Below are positions 25,282 through 37,273 of a stretch of DNA of 64,000 bases, one piece after another. The stretch comes from Chamaecyparis obtusa (taxonomy: Eukaryota; Streptophyta; Pinopsida; Cupressales; Cupressaceae). The DNA lies in contig BSBK01008417.1 in assembly GCA_027943335.1 (NCBI GenBank), positions 241,685 through 305,684 of the forward strand. The letters run 5' to 3'. The position numbers were made by a program, and so were the translations under genes. The notes beneath the pieces were generated by a model that searched no databases, had not been told where the DNA came from, and saw only the letters and a list, made by a program, of their open reading frames with translations. How positions within the stretch are numbered: position 1 is the stretch's first letter; every line of letters begins with the position of its first letter.

Positions 25282-25756
25282 CAAAGGGTAGTGACATGAT
25301 AGTTTTGGATGAATTTTTAAGATGCATGCACTAGTGCTTAGTGCCTCTGTATTAGAGATCTCATAGGTATTATTATTATAATATTAATACTAATGTTAAT
25401 ATAAAACATTAATATTATAAAAAATGATATCTATAACAATAATTAAAAACTAAAAAAAAATTTGAAAATAACATGGAATGAAAAAGTTTGAAATTTCAAA
25501 TGTTGAAATTTTAAATGGAAAGCAAAATTTTGGCGACAAAAATCTAATATCCAATTTTCAAATCTAATATCCAATTTCAAATCTAATATCTAATTTTAAA
25601 TTTGATATTCGATTTCAAATCTGATATTCGATTAGGCTTGTGCATTGGATTTTGGTTTGGCCATGTGTACTAACACCCAGGCCTACTAAAAAGTCAACAC
25701 ACTTTTTAGTGCATTTTTGGATGAGTGAAAAGAGGATTTTTTTCACATCACCACTT
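25282..25756. other. AT-rich right interior with short repeats
   Basis: Between about 25545 and 25634 a unit of about 18 bases (AAATCTAATATCCAATTTC and variants) is repeated about five times. GATATTCGATTAGGCTT at 25623-25639 is an inverted match to 14290-14306. Only the last 25 bases resemble the small TIR element. No gene is seen. Confidence 0.7.
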
Positions 25757-25785
25757 TTTGGCATACCATGATCCTACACATACCC
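25757..25785 (-). repeat. right terminal inverted repeat
   Basis: Its reverse complement starts GGGTATGTGTAGGATCATGG and ends GCCAAA. The identical string begins the element at 36274. AGGT follows directly as the target duplication. Confidence 0.85.
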
Positions 25786-28409
25786 AGGTCTAGATCAACA
25801 ACATGGTAGATGATGTCTTGAGTTGTTGGGCCCATCTTGATGGGTAAGATAATGGTACCTTCTAAGGTATACTCTAGATTATCATAGCCCTTGATGGTGA
25901 TAACATCATATGATATGTCGGCCTCTATGAATCCTACTTGCTGGATGAATTTCAAAGTACATAGATTTAGGAATGAGCCATTATCTATCATGACCCTTTT
26001 TATGGAAAAGTTTCTAACCATGATGGCGATATGGAGAGGGAGATTGTGGTCAGGCTCAACTGACGATATGTCAGATGGTTCAGAGGAAAGATCACAGGAT
26101 GTTGATAGGTGTCCCACAAGATTCTCAAACTAGATAGTATTAATGTTTGTGGGCACATGTCCTTCTTGGAGGGTTTGGTTGAGGATCTCTTGATGGATGG
26201 GTGAAGTGCGGAGAAGGTTGAGGATGGAGATTTGGGTAGGGGTATTCCCAAGGTGTTCTAGAAGGTTATATTGTCCATTGTGTGTAGGCATTGGATTAGC
26301 ACCGGTGACATATATCTGACCTCTTGGTGTAGAAACAACACATTGACTAACTGCTCTCTTAACATGGATAATGTTCACAGTGAGCTCAACTTGGGTTATG
26401 CAGCCAAAAAAAATTTCATAATTAATGTGGAAAGTAGTATAGTCTTTCTGGTCAGCATGGTCCCATTGCTTTCCTTTTCCTTGGTTCTAGGGTGGAGGAT
26501 TTGTATTGACTTAGTTCTTCCCAACGTTGTGTTGAGGCAACACATTTTGATAGATTTGCAAATTGGCATTAGGAGAAGGCTGGGTTGGTGCGTCCACTTG
26601 GATCTCCTTTCTATCAATGAGATATTGGATATAGTGCTTTAGTTTCATGCACCTGAGGGTACCATGTCCTTTAACACAATGATAGTTATAGTACTCATGC
26701 TCTGTGTACCATGTTGGTTTGGGAGTTGCATCATCAAATTGCTGAGCTGGAGGATAGGTAATTAGATTATTTTTAGCCATTCAATGGAAGATTACGTCCA
26801 TTGGTTCACCAAGAGGGGTGAAGGTTCATTTTTTATGAGTCTGGACTCGAGGCCTATTCTGAGTTGGGGTAACAGATATGGCATTAGCCTAGTTTTATTG
26901 GTTTTCTTGATGTTGATAGTGTTGCACAGGCTATTGATTGATTAGGGGTTGTTTCTGTTGAAATGCAAGAGCTGGTGTAGGACTGGCCACAACAATTTGG
27001 ACATGTTTGGTGTCAGTGGCTCCATTGGTGACAATGTTCTTATTCCTTTTCCAGTAGCAAGGTTTGGCATTACTAGGTTTTCTATGTGAATCATCTTTGT
27101 AGTGTCAGATGGCACATTCATCTAAGAGGCCTCTTTTGATGTCTATTCCTTTTCCTTTGATGTCTTGATAGGTTTGCATGCAGTTCATCCTCATGAAATG
27201 GGACAGCTTAAGATGCAGGTTATCAATGAAGATTTTTTTGGGATGTTTCTCAGGTGGTTGGTATGATAACCTTGTGGTGAGGTTTTTCTATCATTACAGG
27301 TAATCATCTAGGCCCTATCCTCCTTTCTACTTTGAGTTACAAAGGTCTAACAAGGAAAACTCATTTTCAACATTATGCATGTATTGGGCTATGAACTTCT
27401 CAGAGAAAACAAAAAAGGTTGTGATTGTCCCATAGGATATCTTGTAAAACCATTCGATAGAATTTCCTCCAAAGCTCTTGGGGAATAGGTGCATGAGGAA
27501 ATTGTTAGTGTAAGACACTTCTTGGAAAGCCATATAGAATTCCTTGACATGGCTATCTGGATCTCCTTTCCCATGATATTTTTCAAACTTGGGTGTCTCG
27601 AAGTGTTTAGGGAAGGGGATTGTCATGATTGATCTGTAAAAGGGATAGGGATAGACCTTGTCAAACTTGAAAGCCTTTATTTTTGTTTCACCCTTAAGAT
27701 CCTTGAGTGCTTTCTTCATTTCTTCCTATTCGACATTGATTGGTGTTGGATTGGGTACTCCCATCAGGAAAGGATCTGATGGTGTTGGTGAGTATGGATG
27801 ATTTTGTGGAGGATATTGTAGAGTAGGATATGGAAATTTCTTAGTAAGCTAGGTGGACTAAAATGGATTTTGGGGTGAAGGTTGATGGGGAGGATATTGT
27901 TGCTAATGTGTGGGAGTGTATTATTGTGGAAGGTATGGAGTTTCTTGTTTCTTCTAGGGGATGAGGGGATGTTGTTGCTGTGATGGATAGGATGATGCTT
28001 GTTGTTGGTGGACTATGATGGGATGTTGTTGCTGTTGTGCTAGGAAGTATTGGTGCTATGGAGGAGGCTGATAGAATGATGCATCTTTTTGATAGGATTG
28101 GCCTTAATGTACTTGGCTAGTATTTGTGGGTTGCATTCCTACATTGTTGAGTGGTAGATTGGCTGTTTGGAAGATGGTGGTATGAGGTGGTTGCACGAGG
28201 TAGCTGGTGAGATGGGTGGAACTATGTTGTTTTGGTGGTGGAACTATTTGAGAAGTGGTGGGTGGTACAGATAGATAGTTGGTATATGTGGGAAAAGATG
28301 AAGCTAGCAGAGGTTGTGATGGTTTTTGTTGCATTGATTGAGGTAAAGGTTCTTGTTGGTTTGCAAGCATGGATATGTGGGATTGGGTCGCTATACCCAA
28401 GGTATGCAT
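25786..28409 (-). pseudogene. gypsy gag-protease (G2)
   Basis: One frame from 28409 to the joint holds a Pro/Ser/Thr-rich region (28409-28104) and the retrotransposon gag domain (27719-27327, with FPKHFETPKFEKYHGKGDPD and GGNSIEWFYKI). A knuckle-like block YYNYHCVKGHGTLRCMKLKH lies near 26690. The retropepsin (26117-25786) has PLHIAIMV, IDNGS as the catalytic triplet and HVVDLDL at the break. Several in-frame stops occur between these blocks. The gag knuckle has lost its first Cys (Tyr instead). The frame passes the insertion joint exactly once the insert and one AGGT are removed. Confidence 0.88.
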
Positions 28410-29427
28410 TTGGGCTTAGGTGAGGCCCCAAAAAGAGCCTATTGGTGCTAGAAGTTACAATGTAGAGGATGTTGATGGCAAGATTTTAGGATGTAGATGG
28501 GGGATTCTTAGATCCCATGAAGGGAATTTTTGTTGTGAAAGTCGTATGTTGGGATTGTGTGTTGGAGATATAGGGTGGTTGAGGAATGTACATAGAATGG
28601 GTATATTGGGTGATGGGTGGAACTGATTCTTGGGTGGAATCTTGCTAGAAAGTATGATGATGAACTTGTGTTTCCCCCAGGAAGGGTGGTGCTGATGTGG
28701 AAACTTTCTAGGTGAAAAAGGGGAATGATTTTGTTTCCCCTGAAAAGGATGGTATTGATGTGAAAGCTTGTTGAGTGAAAGTGGGGGATGATTGTGTTTC
28801 CCCCAGAAATGATGATACTATCGAGGAAGCTTGGCTCATGGAAGGTAGACAAACTTCTTGTGCGGTGATTTGTGCGAGAGGTGGAGGTTGAGTTTGTGCA
28901 TAGCTTTGGGCCTAAGTAGCAGTGTGAGAGGCTATAGATGATGGTTCCATTCCCATGATAGAAAAGGAAGTGGATTTTATTTTTATTTGTGCTGTTGGAA
29001 TTGCAAAGCTTCTTTGCAAGAGATAGAGGATAGGTGAGGCTACCTGAGATATTTTCAAGTTAGGATCATGTATTCGTTGGATGATGGGGGTATATACTTC
29101 AGCTGAGATATGTATGGGTTTTGAGGGGTTGAGCTTTTGAAGGTACGGAGGGATGGGAGTACCCTCTTATGAAAATTTTGCCAATATAGATCATTGATTA
29201 TGATCAATGATTTCACTTACCATATGGGCATGCCCTGGATGGCTCGTGAATGCTTCCATAGAGAACAAAGTGGGGGGTTCAATTGGATCTTCCCACACAT
29301 TCTTGACTTGTGGGGGTTTTGGATCATAGGTCACCATCACATTGGTATGATTGTTGGGATCAAATGAGCTAGTGGCCAAGTTGGGGTCCATATTCCTTCT
29401 CTTCTTGGCTTTCCTCTCGGCAGACAT
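28410..29427 (-). pseudogene. gag N-terminal region (G2)
   Basis: The likely start is the Met at 29427, in a basic segment (MSAERKAKKRRNMDPN) that continues to 29191. The rest is Pro/Ser-rich and broken by stops and at least one frameshift relative to the downstream gag frame. Between 28620 and 28800 a short unit (TTTCCCCC plus about 60 bases) is repeated three times. I recognise no domain, but the position directly upstream of gag supports it. Confidence 0.55.
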
Positions 29428-29969
29428 GAAATGAAAACCTAAGGATGAAGATGTTGATGATAGGTGGATGCAATATGCTTCTAAGAAAAATCTAGGAATG
29501 GTGGATGCATATCTAAAGAAACTTTAAGGATGGTGGATTAGGATAAGCCTATGCAAAAACCTAAGGATATGATGTAATGATTTGGATCAACTGAAGGATG
29601 GTGGGATGTTGATTGGTTTGAGGATGATGGGAGATTTTGGATGACAAGGCTGGTGGAGGATTACTAACTTTCCTAAATGATTTGTTGCTTCCTGATGTAG
29701 GATCAAAGAGGATAGGATTTTTAACCTAAGATAGACTGTAGATCTTTGGAAGACAGGATCCTTGCTAGTGTATGCCAGTCTCTTACTCAAGATGATGAGG
29801 CATTCAAAGAAAATTATGAGATACCCTAGACAATTATTAGTCAAAGGGTAGTGCTAGGGTAATTTTGATTTAGGATAATGATTGAGCAACTCAAAAGATA
29901 TGACATTATGTGTAAGATATAAAAGATGATTGAAGGTCCTAGAACAATGATTTGCACATAAAAGAGACC
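29428..29969. other. G2 leader between LTR and gag
   Basis: Non-coding, rich in GGATG/GATGA motifs on the plus strand. I could not place the primer-binding site with confidence. A minus-strand TTGGCTTTGGGGTC near 29970 is a candidate. Confidence 0.45.
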
Positions 29970-31483
29970 CCAAAGCCAATATTTTATTCTTACATGGAAT
30001 TTTATTGATATGGAAAGTAAATATAGAAATTCTAATGTTGAAATAATGAAATAAAGGTACTTACCTCTGGAAAAGAATCACCTGAAAACCCTGTCAAACC
30101 ATCTCATAAACTATTGATTTTTGCAATATTGACCCAAAAATGTGAGATCTACAAAACCCAAAAATATTTTTCCAATTTGATGAAAGGTCGACCTTGATCT
30201 AGGCAGAAAAAGTCGACCTTGACCTAAAAAGTTGACCTTGACTTGCAAAGCTCTAATGGAAAGTTTGACGAAAAGGGTATCCAAATCTGCACTTTAATTT
30301 TCTATCCCGCACCTATACCTACAAGAAAAATGATTTTTTTTTTTGGGGGAGGGGTTTGCCTTAGTCAAACCCCAATTTAGGAATTAACCTTGAAATTGAA
30401 TTGAAATTGCTGGAATAAAAAAAGTAAATGGAACAATTCACCTTGCTTATGTTGAAACCCTTGTGGAGGATTCGAATCCTTGAGTCCACAAGTATGGATG
30501 CTCCAAATGAATGTAGAATTGAATGTATGATGTCTCAAATTAATTGTCTTTAGATGTTCAACACCAATCTTTAATGGATCTTGGATTAGGAAGAGGCTTG
30601 AATGGATGAATCTTCAACAAGAGGGCTCCATAGAGCTTGAATCCTTTAATGGCTACTAATGGATCTCCTTGATGAATTGAATGTTTGAATGCTAGAAGGC
30701 TTGAATGCTAGAAGGCTTGAATGCTTGAAGATGGATGCTTGATTACAAAAATTGATGGAGAGATCTTGCTCTTGATAATGGATGGAGAAAATGAGAGAGG
30801 AAGGCTCCCTTTTATAGTGATCTAGGCACAAACTTCTAGAGAGGCCACATAGAAAACAATAATTAAGGGTCCATGGTACAAAACTCTAGAAAGGTGCACA
30901 TGCAAAGGAAATTAAATTAAAGTCTTGACACAAAACTTTAGAAGGGGACTACCCTTAATATAGAAATAAAAATAATTATTTAAGAGCCTTGTCACAAAAT
31001 TTGAGGTAAGGCCAACCCCAAAGTTAATTTGAGCATTAGGCAGAAAACTCGAGAAAGGCTAATCTCCAATAATAAATTAGGAATTGTATACAAATCTCGA
31101 GAAAGGTCTACCTCAAATATTAATTTGAGAATTCGACACTTAACTTGAGAAATAGTGGCCCTGAAGAGGGAAAAGATATAATTTTGATGAAACCCCAAAA
31201 CTGGAATCTAACCCCAAGGATCCCAGACCCTAGGGTCAAGATCAAGGTTGAACATGACCTAGGTCAGGGTCGAGGTTGACCATGACCCTGAGGTCAAGAA
31301 TCTCAGGTTTGCAATTTAGGATGCTAGAATTATGTCAAGAAGAAGTGGAAAATGGGGAAGAATAGGGGAAAAAGCCAGATCCAAGTTGAGTACCCATTCA
31401 AGGCATTCAACATGACCCCAAACCAATTAATCAAAGGGATAAATGTTCTTAACATGGAAGTGCTTCCATTTTAAGATGATACA
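29970..31483 (-). repeat. G2 5' LTR, related to element A LTRs
   Basis: On the minus strand it starts TGTATCATCTTAAAATGGAA at 31483, nearly identical to the LTR starts at 37294 and 43455. It shares several further blocks with them: GGATTCGAATCCT plus CAACATAAGC, AATTCCTAAATTGGGGTTTG and a CTTGTAGGTATAGGTG boundary. A TATA box lies at 30809-30816 (TATAAAAG on the minus strand) in the same context as in element A. The inner end near 29970 is approximate. The partner LTR is not in the window. Confidence 0.8.
30809..30816 (-). promoter_or_regulatory. TATA box of G2 LTR
   Basis: TATAAAAG on the minus strand is preceded by CAC and followed by a GGAGCCTTCCTCTCTCATTT-like context. The same arrangement occurs at 37803 and 43946 in element A, supporting a conserved LTR promoter. 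Confidence 0.7.
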
Positions 31484-34130
31484 CTAAGTTTTTTTGGATT
31501 TGGATAATTGGATTTGGTTCAAGTTTTCTGGATTTTGACTTGGATGTTGGATTCTTGATTAGGGATCTAGGATGATGGGATAAGGAAAGGATTCTAATTT
31601 TGGATTAATGATGGAGGATGAGTAAATGATTTTATTTCTATAGGATGACTTAGTATGCAAGGGTGATCTATGATGCAATCTAGGGAGATGACTTATAATG
31701 CAATCTAGGATGATGATGCAATGATGCTACTAAGGATGATTTAGCATGAAAGGATGTCAAGATAGGATGTAGGATTTTAAGGGAATGATGGATATGTGAT
31801 GGGACACCCTAGTCTTCACTCTCTAGGTTGACAAAATGGTGATTGACTTGGAATTGGGCTGTAAATTGTTTCACTCTTGTGTTATAACCCACATTGTCCA
31901 TTTTCTCCTAATATTTGGTTTCTTCTTGGATTGCCTTTAGGGAAGGTTGGTGATCTTTTAGGTCTCTTTCTACAATCTTCTTCTCCTAATGGAAACAAGA
32001 ATTGGGCATCTTGGCTTTCTTATGCTTGATCGAATCAAACATAGTTTTGAAGGATTTGGCAATTGTTGGATTGAATCAATGCTAGGGGTAACTGATTTTG
32101 AGGAATCTTTCTGCAAGGATTTTTGGATAAATTTGATGAAGTTTTTGGATCATTTTTTATGTTTCCAATGGAAAAGGACAAAAAGACTCAAGAGATATTC
32201 TGAAATAAATCCCAACAAAGGACAAAGCAACTTTGTATGATACAAGCAAATGAGGACCAAAGATTTTGATAATGTTCTTGGAAATGTGTATGTTCTAACA
32301 AATGTTTTGCACTAAATTTGAAACTTTGAAAACACTTCAAAAAAGACCTACCTAGAGACAAGCTAGTATCAAAATCTTTGGCCACAACTTGGTATCCCAA
32401 AATGGAATATAGATGGTGAGTAATCTTCAGGTGATCCAAAAAACCACTTGGATTGGTCCTTGCACAAATATTTTGATACCTTCAGGAGTAGATCAAGAAG
32501 CCTTTGATTAATAGGTGTCTGATTTGGTCTATGGCATCCTCCCAATTGGTTTGTATGTACGTGACTCACTTAAGAGCCTATTTGAGAATGTCAAAATAGT
32601 AGGGATATTCACCTACCTCAAGAGAGTTTTCTCAATGCTTTGTTTCTATACTAGTTGGGGAAGTACCAGTTTAAGGTCATTCTCCAAAGAGGAAGCATTT
32701 TTACCTTTGGACAGGCCTCGCTAGAATTAAAAAAAATTGAACTTGTCCTAGCTCAATTACTTTACGTGACTTAGTCTAAATAGGTTTTGCAAAATTTGAA
32801 AGACTCCTAGGAGCACATCAAAAAGAGTTCTTTTCCAAATTGATTAAGTGTTTTCTATGCCAATGCCTTCAAGAACAAATGTTTAGGATTTGATTTGTTA
32901 GATTTCTTTCAAAATAGAAAAAGGTCCTTTGAAAGATTTTGTAATTGTTTTATCCTTTTGCATTCGAGATTGAATTTTCCCTTTCTAGGATCCCATTTTG
33001 AATTTGATTTTGAAATGAATTTGCTTTGTTTTTCACTTTGTGCACTCAAGATTTTATTTGTTTAGGAATAAAATGAAATGACCTGATATTTTATTAGTTT
33101 CATCTTTTTAAGGTCACTCAATATTTGGTGTTTAGTTCAAAATGTCTGAAACTTTTCCTAGATTTTGTACTTTGAGACTTGCATAAAAAAATCCTTAAAA
33201 CATCAAAATTTCTTATCTATGGTTCATTTTAAACCCAAATCAAAGTGTGAAGGTTGATTTTGTTTTCTTTAGGATTTATTTTGAACCATTTAGGAAATAT
33301 ATGCATATTCTTTACTCTCTAGGCATTCAAGATTGAGTGGAAGTTATTTTTAAGCCCAAATGAGGTTTTTTTTAGTTCCTAGATTGCATAACACCTTAAG
33401 ATTTTGTAAATGAAGTTCATTTTAACCAAGAAAAAAAGTGTAATGAGTGATTTTTATTTCTTTAGGATTGATTAGGATTTATTTTGAACCTTTTAGGAAA
33501 GATATGTAGATTAGTCCATTTTAAGCACTCGAGATTCAATGAAGGGTTCTTTTTAAGCATAAATGGATATTGGTTTAGTTACTAATCACACAAATGAGTT
33601 AATAGGTCTTAGGAACTTGATTTTTTTCTGATTAAAATTTTCTCCAAGGAGTACCTTCAAACAACCAAGTTAGAAACTACAAATTTGAAGCCTAGAGGTA
33701 GTAGGAGGCCCAAATGAACACTAAAAACCAACCAAACCCAAGTTTAAGGCCCTACACATGCCCCTTGTTTCTCATACAAGTAAAAAAGGAATTTTATTTG
33801 ATTTAATTTACTTGTATGAGTTAGGATGGAGGCTTATACGAGTGACTATGCCTCCCGGTACAAGCAAATAGGGCCAAAGGGCTCAAAAAAGGCCAAAAAT
33901 ACATGTTGAAGTCCCATAGGAGTAATGGGAACCTCTGGTACGAGTATACATAAGTACCAATACAAGAAAAAAACCATAGGGAGTTTAATTGTATGATAAT
34001 TCACCCTAAATAGGATGAGATTCCTAGAAAAAAGTGGGGTTTTTGGCTCAAAAAACCTTAAAAAAGTAGTTGTGAAGCATGGTGGGGTCCCACCGGGCAT
34101 GCCAAAATATGATAAGTGAAAACCTAACCT
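31484..34130. other. decayed repeat DNA, no gene
   Basis: AT-rich sequence with simple GATGATG-like composition (31560-31800). A degenerate duplication of about 205 bp is marked by TTAGGATTTATTTTGAACC at about 33270 and 33475. A short inverted repeat around CTTGTATGAG lies at 33770-33825. Small ORFs on both strands have no motif. It resembles old LTR or leader sequence but I cannot assign it. Confidence 0.5.
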
Positions 34131-35354
34131 GTTAAGAACATGTGTAGATAGTAAAAAGTTAGTGAGAGAAGCATATACCTAACATATAGAAAAACTATTT
34201 GTAAGACACCTCAAATTGAGCTTAAACGGGAGCACCCTATCACAGTTTGATTTGCTCTGATAGGAGGGATGTGGGTGTGCTCGCGAAACACAAAGAGAAT
34301 GTCTCCATTTTTATTTCAGAAGGATTAGGATAATTTAGGAACCATGGATACCCCATAATGGAACAAAACTAGGTATGGTGAACCTATTTTGCCCCTAGAG
34401 TCCCAAGAGTTCAAATGAAGCCAAATGCAGATTCTAGATTAAGGATGAGTATGAAAAGTTCATTTTAACCAAAAGATGGATATGAGATGAATGAAAATTG
34501 TTAACTTATTTATTTAAATAAACTAGATTGAATCCATTAGTTTAAGCTAGAGTGAGCTAGAAAATATAAAATAGAAGTAAATCTAACAATATTAGAAATT
34601 ATGCAAAGCCTAGATGAAAATGAACATAATAACAATGATTAATATGAAAGATGTGAATTGGTAAATTTCTCTTGGAATGAGGAGTATTTATAGGATTTGA
34701 GGAAGGATTGGGTTAGGAATAGTATTTAGGGTCAGAGTTAGGGTTAGGGGTAAGGTTAGGGTTATGGTTAGAGGTATGGTCAAGGGGATAAGGGTTAAGG
34801 GTTGCTCACATATGTGTGAGAAACACTAGGGAAGTGTGCTAGGGGACCAAGATGGAAGAAGAGACATGGGTCTTCATTAAGAGGTTGTAAGATCCATTAA
34901 TGAAGGTGTAAGGGGCCATTAATGAGCATGTAAGGCTCATTAATGAGGGGGTTGACCATAAGTCAAAGAATGAGGGTTTAGACTAAGAGGGTTAGGAAAC
35001 ACCTCTTGAGAAGGTTTAGGGAGTGATTAGGAAAGTGAGGATAGGTTTAGGGTTTTTTAGAAGATTTCTAGGGTTTTAGGTTTTTAAATAAATATTTAAT
35101 TTATTTAATGGATTTTTGAGACATAATTTATTAAATAATTAATAAATTGGAGGGATTATCATTCAAATTGGATTTAAATTCTTTTGGGATGGATTCTTTA
35201 ATTAAATATCTTTAATTAAAATAGGAGAATAGATAATGACAATAAAAATGAATGAATTAATTAAATAAATAGTTAGTTAATAAATGATGATGTCATTAGG
35301 ACTTTTATCAACTAAAATATTTTTAATTTACAAGAGGATTTTTATGTGTCTACA
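34131..35354 (-). repeat. LTR-like segment
   Basis: The minus strand begins TGTAGACACATAAAAATCC at 35354, a start common in plant gypsy LTRs. It runs through very AT-rich sequence with TTAATTAA motifs into a GT-rich and telomere-like tract. I see no partner or coding region. The left limit is arbitrary. Confidence 0.4.
34729..34802 (+). repeat. degenerate telomere-like repeats
   Basis: About 10 imperfect copies of (T)TTAGGG-type units occur in a row (GAGTTAGGGTTAGGGGTAAGG and so on). They are too degenerate and short to be a telomere. Confidence 0.7.
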
Positions 35355-36273
35355 ATTAGGTACTAAGTTTTCATTTTATTGAGTATATTTCCCCATATTA
35401 AATTATTATTCTCAATGTGAGACCTGCATTAAATATATTTCCAATGTTACATTACAACATATAAAGTGACCCTAGGAATGTTAAATATTATAAAGAAACA
35501 TCCATCTAGGTTCCCCTAGATGTACCATACACATAATAATAAATAACAAATTATAAAAATTATGCAAGTTCTACAACATCGTATCCTAACATTCTCCCAC
35601 TTGTTATATACATTACATGTACAGGTCAATCAATGAAATACATCATCATAGACATGCATGAAACCACATGAATCACCAACCTATTGTTGTGCTTCATAAA
35701 CATATCTTCCATAAAACCAAGTGACCACCATCTCAATAGAGAACTCCTCTCATCCTCCAACATGCTACCTATGAAAGAAAATGAATAATCCAAGGTGAAG
35801 ATGAATTGATCAAAGAATACAAGCATCAAATTCAAAGTGATAAATAAATTACAAGCTGATATCATCAAGAAAAAAATTGCATAATCAAATATGACGTACA
35901 TAACACATGCCAATACATCCAACCATCCATTTTTCCTAGGTATAACCAACATCATTTTACGGATTTCAATCACAGTAATCTACAAACCATGATCAAGCTT
36001 TGTATCATAAACCTATCCATCAAGTACATACATGTTGGTTGGAAAATGGTATACAAATGCAAGTCCATAAGTATGTGTTGGGATAATGTGGTGTACACCT
36101 TGATAATATTCTTAGTGTTATATTTTATCATTGTGTTGCACCTAGGAGAACCTAGATGGACATGCATTACAAACAAATTCTATTCTTGGGGTCATTTCAT
36201 GTGTTGTATTATAAAATTGAGAGTATATTTAATGTGTATGCCATATTGAGGTCTTATAGTGTGCTTATTTAAT
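35355..36273 (-). other. possible copia 3' end (PPT and LTR start)
   Basis: On the minus strand CAAGTGGGAGAA (35592-35603) looks like a polypurine tract and is followed at 35591 by TGTTAGGATACGATG, a plausible LTR start. The region to the right, up to the TIR element, should then be the element's interior, but I recognise no pol domain in its ORFs. It may be a non-autonomous or badly decayed copy. Confidence 0.4.
36270..36273 (+). repeat. 4-bp target duplication, left copy (TAAT)
   Basis: TAAT directly precedes the inverted repeat at 36274 and is repeated at 37274-37277. The length is the same as for the 12.3-kb relative. Confidence 0.7.
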
Positions 36274-37273
36274 GGGTATGTGTAGGATCATGGTATGCCA
36301 AAAAGTGGCGATGTGAAAAAGAACTCCACATTGATAGACTCTTTGAAAAACAACTATAAATTTTAAACAATATAATATTTTTGAAATCTGAAATATACAT
36401 CACATTCTACGCTTCACCTAACAAAAGAATAATAAATAGTTCTTTCAATTTGATGAAGTTTAGACTAAGTTATGGTGGTCAAACATGAGAGTTTTGATAT
36501 TCAGGAAAATTTATAGCAAAAAAATCATAATTAATTATTTATGTGGAAAAAAATACAAAATAATATACATCACATCGGGACATGAGTCTACTACTTTTAT
36601 CTAGAATCTTATAAAAAAATATTATCATTTGATTTTGTTTAATGTGGTCAAACATACACTTACTTGTTATCTTTCTAGTCCTGATTGATAGACTTATTGA
36701 AAAATAGCTATAACTTTCAAACTGTATAACATTTTTGAAATCCAAAACATGTGTCACATTATATACTTTTCCTACTACAAGAAAAATAAAATAAAAATTC
36801 AATTTGATAAAGTCTAGACTAAGTTAACGTGGTCAAACATGAGAGTTTTTGTATTCTAGAAAATTTGTAGAAGAAAAATCATAATTAACTATTTACTTGC
36901 AAACAAATTACAAAAAAATATGTGTCACATCCGGACATGAGTCTACTACTTATATCTAGAATCTTGTAAATTTTTTTTATCATTTTAATATGTTTAAGGC
37001 GGCCAGATATACACCTACTTATTTTTTTCCTGAAATTTTCGTACTACTACATTGAAATTTGAAATTTTAAACATATATAATAATTGTTTTTCAAAAAAGG
37101 CCTAGTATCTTAGAAACTAAATTCATTTTTCTATAGATTATTTTCTTACATATTTTTGATATAATATTTATAACTTGTTCAAATTTTTATGTCAACCTAC
37201 CTAAACCTGATTTTTTGAATTTTCATTGTCACTTAAGGGCCTAGTTTGGCATACCATGATCCTGCACATACCC
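36274..37273 (+). mobile_element. 1,000-bp TIR element, relative of the 12.3-kb one
   Basis: Its ends form a 29-bp inverted repeat with 28 matches (36274-36302 and 37245-37273), including the 18-base core GGATCATGGTATGCCAAA. It is flanked by TAAT duplications. It contains two tandem copies of a segment of about 355 bp (starting near 36331 and 36688), marked by TTGATAGACT, TTTGAAATC and GTCTACTACTT. It has no coding capacity, so it is MITE-like or a deletion derivative. Its right 560 bases match the left end of the 12.3-kb element and its left 55 bases match the other end. Confidence 0.85.

Larger units (their letters stand above)
13461..25785 (-). mobile_element. 12,325-bp TIR element, 4-bp TSD, carries satellite arrays
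   Basis: The ends are inverted repeats of 29 bases (13461-13489 and 25757-25785) with 26 matches, sharing the core GATCATGGTAT. Flanking AGGT duplications and exact repair of the G2 protease frame prove that this is one inserted unit. The left 600 bases and the right 55 bases are homologous to the two ends of the 1,000-bp element at 36274-37273, in opposite orientation; strand is set relative to that copy. The interior holds a copy of the left end (14907), the palindromic satellite, an AT/GA microsatellite and a second array. I see no transposase, so it is non-autonomous. TIR length and a 4-bp duplication do not fit the usual plant DNA transposon superfamilies. Confidence 0.85.
10018..31483 (-). 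mobile_element. Ty3/gypsy element G2, Tat-like, split by a 12.3-kb insertion
   Basis: The right block (25786-31483) holds LTR, gag, knuckle and most of the protease. The left block (about 10230-13460) holds the end of the protease, a linker, RT, RNase H and an archaeal-type RNase H. The two blocks are one element: deleting 13461-25785 plus one copy of the 4-base duplication AGGT restores a continuous protease frame through the joint (DLPYNILL...PWIH). Integrase and the 3' LTR are absent, so the element is truncated near 10.0-10.2 kb at G1. Its LTR is related to the LTRs of elements A and B. Confidence 0.9.

Noticed and set aside
13461..25785. Reading the TIR ends as LTR termini
   Set aside because: The termini are inverted over 29 bases, not direct repeats, and no primer-binding site or polypurine tract adjoins them.
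25891..26642. Plus-strand ORFs opposite the G2 gag-protease
   Set aside because: They are antisense shadows of the recognised gypsy frame and have no motif.
10230..29427. Two separate gypsy elements on either side of the satellite region
   Set aside because: Coding order is complementary (gag-protease on the right, protease end-RT-RNase H on the left) and the frame joins exactly at the duplicated AGGT.
35626..36176. Minus-strand ORFs as copia pol
   Set aside because: No RT, RNase H or integrase motif can be found in them, so only the polypurine/LTR edge is reported.
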